NCBI GenBank assembly: GCA_035538335.1
Contig: DATLKN010000022.1
Coordinates: 1 to 64,000 of the forward strand
DNA: 64,000 bases
From: AP-15 sp035538335
GTDB lineage: Bacteria > Pseudomonadota > Alphaproteobacteria > ATCC43930 > CGMCC-115725
Direction of reading: 5' to 3'
Positions 16,517 through 23,284 of this stretch are shown piece by piece. Positions within the stretch are counted from its first letter, which is position 1. Each line of letters starts with the position of its first letter. The position numbers and the translations under genes are program-made. The notes beneath the pieces are model-generated. The model saw only the letters and a program-made list of their open reading frames with translations. It was not told where the DNA came from and made no database searches.

Positions 16517-18706
16517 TTACGCCGCCAGTCTTCGCTTCTCGATCAGTGACAGGATCTCGGCGGCGGCGGCGGGGATGTTGGTGCCGGGGCCGTAGATCGC
16601 GGCGACGCCGGCCTTTTTGAGGAAGCCGTAATCCTTCGGCGGGATGACGCCGCCGCAGACGACGAGAATGTCGTCGGCGCCTTCGCGCCTCAGGGCTTCG
16701 ATCAACGCCGGGACGAGCGTCTTGTGCCCGGCCGCATGGGTCGAGACGCCGATCACGTGCACGTCGTTCTCGACCGCCTGGCGAGCGGCTTCCTCGGGCG
16801 TCTGGAACAGGGGCCCGATATCGACATCGAAGCCGATATCGGCAAAGGCGGTGGCGATGACCTTGGCGCCGCGGTCGTGGCCGTCCTGGCCCAATTTGGC
16901 GACGAGCATGCGGGGGCGGCGGCCCTCCTCGCGCGCGAAGGCCTCGATTTCGCGGCGCATGCGCTGAAAGCCTTCGTCGCCCTGGTAGATGCCGCCATAG
17001 ACGCCGGAGATCGAGCGGTCGGCAGCGCGGTGGCGGGAGAATATTTTTTCGAGCGCGGCGGAGACTTCGCCGACCGTCGCCCGCGCGCGCATCGCCGCGA
17101 TCGACAATTCGAGGAGATTACCCCCTCCGGTCCTCGCCACCTCGGTCAAGGCCGCGAGCGCGTTCTCGCAGGCCGCCCGGTCGCGGCTTTTCTTCACCCG
17201 CTCGAGCCGGGCGATCTGCTGCTTGCGGACTTTCTGGTTGTCGACGTCGAGCAACTCGACGGTTTCGGCTTCTTCGCTGCGGTATTTGTTGACCCCGACG
17301 ATCGTCTCCTCGCCGCGGTCGATGCGCGCCTGCAGGCGGGCCGCCGCTTCCTCGATGCGCAATTTCGGCATGCCGGCCTCGACCGCCTTGGTCATGCCGC
17401 CCATTTCCTCGACCTCCTCGATCAGCGCCTTTGCCGCGACGACGAGCGAGTGCGTCAGGCTCTCCACGTAATAGCTGCCGCCCAAGGGATCGACGACGTG
17501 CGGGATGCCGGTCTCCTCGGCGAGGATCAGCTGCGTGTTGCGGGCGATCCGCGCCGAGAATGGGCTCGGCAGGGCGAGCGCCTCATCGAAGGAGTTGGTG
17601 TGCAGCGACTGCGTGCCGCCGAGGATTGCGGCCAAGGCCTCGATCGTCGTGCGGACGATGTTGTTGTGCGGCTCCTGCTCGGTGAGGCTGACGCCCGAGG
17701 TCTGGCAGTGCGTGCGCAGCGCGAGGCTCGCCGGGTCCTGCGGCGAGAATTGCCGCATCAGCTGCGCCCACAGCACGCGGGCAGCGCGCAGTTTCGCGAT
17801 CTCCATGAAGAAATTCATGCCGACCGCAAAGAAGAACGACAGCCGCGGCGCGAACTGGTCGATGGCGAGCCCGCGCGACAAGGCGGCGCGGACATATTCG
17901 AGCCCGTCGGCGAGGGTGAAGGCCAGCTCCTGCACCGAAGTCGCCCCGGCCTCCTCCATGTGATAGCCCGAGATCGAGATCGAGTTGAACTTCGGCATCG
18001 CCCGCGCCGTGTACTCGATGATGTCGGCGACGATGCGCATCGAGGGCTGCGGCGGGTAGATGTAGGTGTTGCGGACCATGAACTCCTTGAGGATGTCGTT
18101 CTGGATGGTCCCCGTCAGCTTCGCCTGCGCAACGCCCTGCTCCTCGGCGGCGACGATATAAGCGGCGAGCACCGGCAGCACCGCGCCGTTCATCGTCATC
18201 GACACGCTCATCCGTTCGAGCGGGATGCCGTCGAAGAGGATCTTCATGTCCTCGACGCTGTCGATCGCGACGCCGGCCTTGCCGACGTCGCCGACGACGC
18301 GCGGGTGGTCGCTGTCGTAGCCGCGATGCGTGGCGAGATCGAAGGCGATCGAGAGGCCCATTTGCCCGGCCTTCAGATTGTCGCGATAGAAGCGGTTCGA
18401 GTCTTCGGCGGTCGAAAAGCCCGAGTATTGCCGGATCGTCCACGGCCGGTTCGCATACATCGTCGCGCGCGGCCCGCGCAGATAGGGCGGAAAGCCGGGC
18501 ATCGCGCCGGCGACGGCAAACCCCTCGCGCTCGATCGCGGCGAGATCCTCGTCGGTGTAGAGGGGCTTGACGCGGATGCCTTCCGGGGTCAGCCAATCGA
18601 GGCTGTCGAGGGGTTTGCCCTTCAGTTCGGCGCGTGCGAGCCGCACCCAGTCTTCGAGGCTTTTCGCCGCAAACGCGTCCTCCTCGGCCATCGTCTTCTC
18701 CCGCAT
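16517..18706 (-). CDS. scpA: Methylmalonyl-CoA mutase
   Basis: This adenosylcobalamin enzyme interconverts methylmalonyl-CoA and succinyl-CoA, feeding propionate and branched-chain carbon into the TCA cycle. The 729-residue protein has a catalytic TIM barrel with RGPRATMYANRPWTIRQYSG and FDLATHRGYDSDHPRVVGDV, and a C-terminal B12-binding domain with the base-off signature DGHDRG plus the downstream STHAAGH and VCGGVIPP. Its length equals the large subunit, and both domains are present in one chain. The likely start is either the annotated Met or the Met five codons later (MAEEDAF). No mutase small subunit or MeaB chaperone gene is adjacent. It is only 10 bases downstream of ctaA, so co-transcription is possible. 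Confidence 0.96.
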   Translation of the reverse strand: MREKTMAEEDAFAAKSLEDWVRLARAELKGKPLDSLDWLTPEGIRVKPLYTDEDLAAIEREGFAVAGAMPGFPPYLRGPRATMYANRPWTIRQYSGFSTAEDSNRFYRDNLKAGQMGLSIAFDLATHRGYDSDHPRVVGDVGKAGVAIDSVEDMKILFDGIPLERMSVSMTMNGAVLPVLAAYIVAAEEQGVAQAKLTGTIQNDILKEFMVRNTYIYPPQPSMRIVADIIEYTARAMPKFNSISISGYHMEEAGATSVQELAFTLADGLEYVRAALSRGLAIDQFAPRLSFFFAVGMNFFMEIAKLRAARVLWAQLMRQFSPQDPASLALRTHCQTSGVSLTEQEPHNNIVRTTIEALAAILGGTQSLHTNSFDEALALPSPFSARIARNTQLILAEETGIPHVVDPLGGSYYVESLTHSLVVAAKALIEEVEEMGGMTKAVEAGMPKLRIEEAAARLQARIDRGEETIVGVNKYRSEEAETVELLDVDNQKVRKQQIARLERVKKSRDRAACENALAALTEVARTGGGNLLELSIAAMRARATVGEVSAALEKIFSRHRAADRSISGVYGGIYQGDEGFQRMRREIEAFAREEGRRPRMLVAKLGQDGHDRGAKVIATAFADIGFDVDIGPLFQTPEEAARQAVENDVHVIGVSTHAAGHKTLVPALIEALRREGADDILVVCGGVIPPKDYGFLKKAGVAAIYGPGTNIPAAAAEILSLIEKRRLAA

Positions 18707-18716
18707 CGCGCGCGGA

Positions 18717-19835
18717 TTATATGGCCGCGGCGGGCCTTCCGTCCAATCGCGCCGGCCGGCAAAGCGTATGCCGGAAGAGGATCGTGGCCGTCAGCAACAT
18801 GATCGCCCCCGCCTGATGGGCGACCGCGAGCGGGATCGGCACGACAAGAAGGAGGGTCGATATGCCGAGCCCGGCCTGCACGAGCAAGGCGGCGAAGAGC
18901 AGATTGACAGCGATCAGCGCCGGGCGCGGCAGCGCGGCGCGCCATCCCTGGGCCCACATGACGAGCACGACCGCGACCGTCGCCATCGCCAACAGGCGGT
19001 GATCGAACTGCACCGCCGCGACGTTCTCGAACCAGTTGCGCAGGAACGGGTGAAACGCGGCGTAGCTCTTCGGCACGAGCCTGCCATCCATCAGCGGGAA
19101 TGTGTTGTAAACGAGCCCCGCATGCAGGCCGGCGACGAAGGCGCCGGCCGCAATCGTCAGCGCCACGAGGGCGAGAACGCCTTCCGCGGAGCGCCGCCAC
19201 AAAGGCCCCGGATCGAGCTCTTCGGCCGGCGCGCGGACCAGCCCCAGCGCAACCCAGAGGATCGCGGCGTAGATCAAAAGCGCCAGTGCGAGATGCGCGG
19301 CGAGCCGATACTGGCTGACATCGGCGCGGCCGGCGAGCCCGCTCTCGACCATGTACCAGCCAAGAAGGCCTTGGCAGAATCCGAGGACCAGGATGCCGGC
19401 GAGCGGCAGAGCGAGCCGCCGCGGGAGCTTTCCGCGCCACAAGAAAAAGAGAAACGGCAGGCCATACGCAAGGCCGACGAGCCGCGCCAGCAGGCGATGC
19501 ACATACTCCCACAGAAAGATGGTCTTGAACCCGGCGAGCGTCATCCCGGAATGAATGAGGCGATACTGCGCGATCAATTTGTACTGGGCGAAGGCCGCCT
19601 GCCACCCGGCGTGCGACAGCGGCGGCACGACGCCGACGATCGGGTCCCAATCGGTGATCGATAACCCGGATTGCGTGAGGCGGGTGATGCCGCCGACCAC
19701 GACGACGAGGAAAATCAGCGCGCAGCACAGGAAAAGCCAGGCCGCGACTACCCACTCCGCGCTCCGGGCCGCGCGCCTCCGCACAGCGCCGAAATCGCTC
19801 GCCGAGAGTGCCGCCGGTTCGCGAAGGCTCGTCAT
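18717..19835 (-). CDS. ctaA: Heme A synthase (COX15/CtaA)
   Basis: CtaA hydroxylates the C8 methyl of heme O to form heme A for aa3-type oxidase. The 372-residue integral membrane protein has about eight transmembrane helices. Family motifs are visible: VGGITRLTQSGLSITDWDP, the first heme-binding His in FLWEYVHRLLARLVG, LGWYMVESGL, AAHLALALLIY and the later VQFDHRLLAMATV and VAHQAGAIMLL. It belongs to the longer type-2 class of proteobacteria. Its partners ctaB, ctaD and ctaE lie at the far right of the window, so the heme A pathway is split over two loci. Confidence 0.95.
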   Translation of the reverse strand: MTSLREPAALSASDFGAVRRRAARSAEWVVAAWLFLCCALIFLVVVVGGITRLTQSGLSITDWDPIVGVVPPLSHAGWQAAFAQYKLIAQYRLIHSGMTLAGFKTIFLWEYVHRLLARLVGLAYGLPFLFFLWRGKLPRRLALPLAGILVLGFCQGLLGWYMVESGLAGRADVSQYRLAAHLALALLIYAAILWVALGLVRAPAEELDPGPLWRRSAEGVLALVALTIAAGAFVAGLHAGLVYNTFPLMDGRLVPKSYAAFHPFLRNWFENVAAVQFDHRLLAMATVAVVLVMWAQGWRAALPRPALIAVNLLFAALLVQAGLGISTLLLVVPIPLAVAHQAGAIMLLTATILFRHTLCRPARLDGRPAAAI

Positions 19836-19860
19836 TTGGCGGCAAAATGACGCCGCGCCG

Positions 19861-19888
19861 GCCGCCGCGCAAGCGCCGGCGCGGCGGC
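19861..19888. terminator. Strong GC hairpin downstream of usg
   Basis: A perfect 10-bp stem (GCCGCCGCGC at 19861-19870, GCGCGGCGGC at 19879-19888) encloses an 8-base loop. It lies 33 bases beyond the usg stop and upstream of the ctaA start on the same strand. On the minus strand a TTTT run follows only about 12 bases later, so it is an imperfect intrinsic terminator; it may instead act as an attenuator or mRNA-stability element between usg and ctaA. Confidence 0.45.
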
Positions 19889-19920
19889 GTGTTGCCGCGT
19901 CGAGGCCGGTTACGCGCTCG

Positions 19921-20184
19921 TCAGTGGAGGGTCTTCGACACCGCTACGTTGCGAAACTTGGCCGGGCCGATCAGCGTCTTTTGCCCGACGCGCACCGAAT
20001 GCAGCTTGCCCTCGATGCTGTTGGTCCAGAATTCGAGGAACTTTCGCAGCCTCGGGTATTCCGGGGCGATGTCGAGGTGCTGCCACACGAAGCTCTGCAA
20101 CAGGCTGGGGTGATCGGGGAGATGGTAGATGATCTCCGCCGTCGTCAGCCGATAGTCGCGCAGCTGCCGGCTCAATTCGCTCAC
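19921..20184 (-). CDS. usg: Usg family protein
   Basis: An 87-residue protein matching the alphaproteobacterial Usg family. It begins MSELSRQLRDYRLTTAEIIY and continues HLPDHPSLLQSFVWQHLDIAPEYPRLRKFLEFW, which is nearly the whole domain. Its function is unknown; the name comes from a gene found near tryptophan-biosynthesis genes in some species. It is single and divergent from the degQ-like gene across a 252-base gap. The size and the family's restriction to alphaproteobacteria support the taxonomic reading of the window. Confidence 0.85.
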   Translation of the reverse strand: MSELSRQLRDYRLTTAEIIYHLPDHPSLLQSFVWQHLDIAPEYPRLRKFLEFWTNSIEGKLHSVRVGQKTLIGPAKFRNVAVSKTLH

Positions 20185-20436
20185 TGTCGCCTCTTCCGTC
20201 AGTCACACTCCAACGAGGTCAACAGCATGGCCCGGCGATAATTCGATGGCAACGAAGAAATTCTTTATTTACCAGTGTGTTAGCAGCCGGCCGCCAAGAC
20301 TGCTGCCAGAGGCGCCGAGCGAACCGCCGGCGGCTCTCTTGAAGCGATCGCGCCGAAAGTTAGATAGTGGCGGGCGGAATTCGATGCGGTATGCAGGCGA
20401 CGCCGCCAGGCGCGTCTTCTCAAGGTTGTTCGAACG

Positions 20437-21546
20437 ATGAAACGGCTCTTCGGAGTGCTCGTTGCCGCCGTCGGGATCGCCCTCGGCCCGAGCGGCATGG
20501 ATGGCGCGCGCGCCGGCGCGCCGATTCCCGAAGCGCTGGCGCCGCTTCATACGCTCGCGCCGATGCTGCGGGCGATCACGCCGGGGGTCGTCGGCATCTC
20601 GGTGCACGGCCGAGTGCGCGAGACAAACCCTTTGTTGCGGGACCCGCTGTTCCGGCGGTTTTTCAACCTGAAAGAGGAACCGGTCGAGCGCGAGATGCAG
20701 GCGGTCGGATCGGGGGTCATCATCGACGCCGCGCGCGGCTACATCCTGACCAACGCTCACGTCGTCGAGCACGCGACCAGCATCAAAGTGACGACCAAGG
20801 ACAACAGACAGTTCGAAGCGCGGCTGATCGGGCGCGACCCGCAGACCGATATCGCCGTATTGCGGATCGCGGCCCACGATCTGACGGCGGTGCCGCTCGG
20901 CGATTCGGGCCGGCTCGAAGTCGGCGATTTCGTTCTGGCGATCGGCAACCCGTTCGGACTCGGCCAGACCGTGACCTCCGGCATCGTCAGCGCGCTCGGC
21001 CGCAGCGGGCTCGGCATCGAGGGTTTCGAGGATTTCATCCAGACCGACGCTTCAATCAACCCCGGCAATTCGGGCGGCGCGCTGGTCGATTTGCGCGGCC
21101 GGCTCGTCGGCATCAATACGGCGATCCTGGCGCAAGGCGGCGGCAATATCGGCATCGGCTTCGCCGTCCCGATAAATATGGCCCGCGCCGTGATGGAGCA
21201 ACTGATCCGCTATGGCGCCGTCAAACGCGGCCGGATCGGGGTGGTGATCGAGGACCTGACGCCGGAACTCGCGCGCTCGCTCGGCACGCGGCGCAGCCAG
21301 GGGGCGGTGATCGCGCGCGTCGAACCGGGTTCGCCGGCGGCCGCGGCCGGGCTCAGGCGCGACGATTTGATCCTTGCGGTCGACGGCTCGCCGATCACCA
21401 GCGGCAGCGATCTGCGCAACCGCATCGGCCTCGATCGCATCGGCGACGCCGTCGCGCTGACGGTCGATCGGGGCGGCAGGCAGCGCACAGTCGATGTCCG
21501 CATCCAGGCACTGAGCCCGGTACGGCAGGAAACGGGCGAGCGCTGA
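20437..21546 (+). CDS. Periplasmic trypsin-like serine protease with one PDZ domain (DegS/DegQ-like)
   Basis: This is an HtrA-family protease that degrades or senses misfolded envelope proteins. The 369-residue protein has an N-terminal hydrophobic signal or anchor (LFGVLVAAVGIALG) and a protease domain with the catalytic triad: His in TNAHVVEHAT, Asp in DPQTDIAVLRI and Ser in NPGNSGGALVDLRG. A single PDZ domain (about 255-355) contains RGRIGVVIEDLTPELARSLG and GSPAAAAGLRRDDLILAVDG. One PDZ domain makes it DegS-like in architecture, whereas DegP and DegQ have two. Whether the N-terminus is cleaved is unclear. It is followed after six bases by the DnaJ-type gene, forming a protein-quality operon. 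Confidence 0.92.
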   Translation: MKRLFGVLVAAVGIALGPSGMDGARAGAPIPEALAPLHTLAPMLRAITPGVVGISVHGRVRETNPLLRDPLFRRFFNLKEEPVEREMQAVGSGVIIDAARGYILTNAHVVEHATSIKVTTKDNRQFEARLIGRDPQTDIAVLRIAAHDLTAVPLGDSGRLEVGDFVLAIGNPFGLGQTVTSGIVSALGRSGLGIEGFEDFIQTDASINPGNSGGALVDLRGRLVGINTAILAQGGGNIGIGFAVPINMARAVMEQLIRYGAVKRGRIGVVIEDLTPELARSLGTRRSQGAVIARVEPGSPAAAAGLRRDDLILAVDGSPITSGSDLRNRIGLDRIGDAVALTVDRGGRQRTVDVRIQALSPVRQETGER

Positions 21547-21552
21547 CGGCCG

Positions 21553-22476
21553 ATGGCAAAGGAAACCCCCTACGAAGTGCTCGGCGTCAAGCCCGGCGCC
21601 GGCGCGGAAGAAATCCGCAAGGCGTACCGCAAGCTGGCGAAGGAGTTTCACCCCGACCTCAACCCGGGCAAACCCGCGGCCGAAGCGCGGTTCAAGCAGG
21701 TCTCGGCCGCCTACGATCTTCTGTCGGACCCGGAGAAGCGAGCCCGCTACGACCGCGGCGAGATCGACGAGACCGGCGCCGAACGCGCCCCGCGCGGCGC
21801 CTATCGCGGCTTCGCCGAAGGTGCCGAAGGGTGGAAATACCATCCCTCGGGCGAGATGGATCTAGGCGACCTCGAAGATCTGTTTGCGGCGTTCGGCCGG
21901 GGGAGGCGCGGCGGCACGGGCGGGCGCGGCTTTGCGGTACGCGGCGCCGACCGCCGCTATTCGCTCGAAATCGACTTCGTCGAGGCGGCAGCGGGCGGCA
22001 AGCGCCGGATTGCGCTCTCGCCCGAGAATTGGCTCGACGTGACGATCCCGCCGGGCATCGAGGACGGCCAGGTGCTGCGCCTCAAGGGCAAGGGCGAGCC
22101 CGGCTTTGGCGGAGGCGCCGCCGGCGACGCGCTGATCGAGGTACATGTCATGCCGCACCCGCTGTTTCGCCGAGACGGACAGAACATCCACCTCGAGCTG
22201 CCGGTCAGCCTTGCCGAGGCGGTGCTGGGCGCCCGCGTGCCGGTGCCGACGATCACCGGCCCGGTCATGATGACGATCCCGAAAGGCTCGGATACCGGCA
22301 GCCAGCTGCGGCTGCGCGGCAAGGGAGTGAGGCGCGGCAAGGCCGAGGCCGGCGACCAGTATGTGACGCTAAAGGTCGTCATCGGCGACAGCGGCGACCC
22401 GGAACTCGCCAATTTCATCGCCGAATGGAGCGCCCGCCATCCGCTCGATCCGCGGCGCGGGACCGGTTCCCGATGA
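21553..22476 (+). CDS. cbpA: DnaJ-class co-chaperone, CbpA-type
   Basis: A J-domain co-chaperone that stimulates DnaK. The 307-residue protein has the J domain at 1-67 with the HPD motif (EFHPDLNPG), a short glycine-rich linker (GRGRRGGTGGRG) and two beta-sandwich substrate-binding domains (PENWLDVTIPPGIEDGQVLRL and VSLAEAVLGARVPVPTITG). It lacks the zinc-finger cysteines of DnaJ, so it belongs to the type II, CbpA-like class. A CbpM-like gene overlaps its stop, which supports that assignment. CbpA proteins can also bind DNA, but no specific evidence for that is seen here. Confidence 0.92.
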   Translation: MAKETPYEVLGVKPGAGAEEIRKAYRKLAKEFHPDLNPGKPAAEARFKQVSAAYDLLSDPEKRARYDRGEIDETGAERAPRGAYRGFAEGAEGWKYHPSGEMDLGDLEDLFAAFGRGRRGGTGGRGFAVRGADRRYSLEIDFVEAAAGGKRRIALSPENWLDVTIPPGIEDGQVLRLKGKGEPGFGGGAAGDALIEVHVMPHPLFRRDGQNIHLELPVSLAEAVLGARVPVPTITGPVMMTIPKGSDTGSQLRLRGKGVRRGKAEAGDQYVTLKVVIGDSGDPELANFIAEWSARHPLDPRRGTGSR

Positions 22477-22814
22477 TCCTTCTCGACGAATTCCTCGCAC
22501 GCGTCGGCGCGATCGACCGCCCCGAGCTCATCCGTTGGATCGAGAACCGCTGGCTGTTGCCCGAGCGGCGGGACGAGAGTTGGGTATTCGGCGAGGTGGA
22601 TATCGCGCGGGCCGAGCTGATCGTCGAGATCCGCCGCGAATTCGCGGTCGACGACGATGCGCTGTCGCTGGTTCTCGGGTTGCTCGACCAGGTCTACGGC
22701 CTGCGCCGGCAGATGCGGCGTCTGTGCGACGCGCTCACCGCCCAGCCGCCGGAAATCCAGGACGCGATCCGCCGCGCCCTGCCGCCGACGCGGCCGAAGC
22801 GTCCCCGAAGGTAA
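22473..22814 (+). CDS. CbpM-like chaperone modulator
   Basis: A 113-residue protein that starts with ATG overlapping the cbpA stop (ATGA, 22473-22476). Its composition and context match the CbpM/MerR-like chaperone modulators that bind the J domain of CbpA and inhibit its activity. Visible features are LLDEFLARVGAIDRPELIRW, an early tryptophan-rich region (WIENRWLLPERRDESWVFGE), a long helix DDDALSLVLGLLDQVYGLRR and a basic tail. A translationally coupled co-chaperone and inhibitor pair is the known arrangement in E. coli. The assignment rests on context and size more than on sequence identity. Confidence 0.65.
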   Translation: MILLDEFLARVGAIDRPELIRWIENRWLLPERRDESWVFGEVDIARAELIVEIRREFAVDDDALSLVLGLLDQVYGLRRQMRRLCDALTAQPPEIQDAIRRALPPTRPKRPRR

Positions 22815-22816
22815 GG

Positions 22817-23221
22817 CTACAGCGTCTGGAACCTCGCATGCGCGCCGCGCTCGATCGCCGCCGCGGTCAGGCGGTCGATGCCGAGCCGGCGGCGCAACAG
22901 ATCGAGAACCTGCAGCTCCTCGCGGGTCGTCGTATTGTCCGCGGCGACGAGATCGCAGGCGATCACATAGGCGGTCTCGCGGAGTTTTGTCGGCAACAGC
23001 GTCCTGATCGCGTTCAGCGTCTCCTGCACCCCGTCTTGCCGATTGAGCAGCTCGGCGCAATCGTTGAGCAAGGCCGGAAGCTTGTCGCGCTCGAAATCAT
23101 GAAACACGGGGAGGTGCCGGACGATATCGCCGATGACGCTGAGCTCGGCCTCGGCGATCTCGCTCGCCGCTCCGGACACCAGGAGCATCGTATAGATCAG
23201 CGCGCGGTGGTGGTCGCGCAT
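22817..23221 (-). CDS. TerB-like (tellurite resistance TerB) family protein
   Basis: A 134-residue soluble helical protein. It begins MRDHHRALIYTMLLVSGAAS, and the acidic-helix pattern continues through VIGDIVRHLPVFHDFERDKL to ETAYVIACDLVAADNTTTREE and LLRRRLGIDRL. The (D/N)xx(T/S)xxE type helix pair with hydrophobic repeats is the usual TerB-like fold, in which metal binding has been proposed. It is convergent with the cbpM-like gene, two bases apart. A link to metal or oxidative stress is possible, but no tellurite gene cluster is nearby. Confidence 0.7.
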   Translation of the reverse strand: MRDHHRALIYTMLLVSGAASEIAEAELSVIGDIVRHLPVFHDFERDKLPALLNDCAELLNRQDGVQETLNAIRTLLPTKLRETAYVIACDLVAADNTTTREELQVLDLLRRRLGIDRLTAAAIERGAHARFQTL

Positions 23222-23284
23222 GCCTCGGGCCCCCCGTTCACTTTGGCTGACCGGATCCGACAGACCAAAACCAGGGGGCGTCTG

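Noticed and set aside
16724..18802. 692-codon open frame on the plus strand opposite methylmalonyl-CoA mutase
   Set aside because: It is a shadow of the mutase frame with no domain signature.
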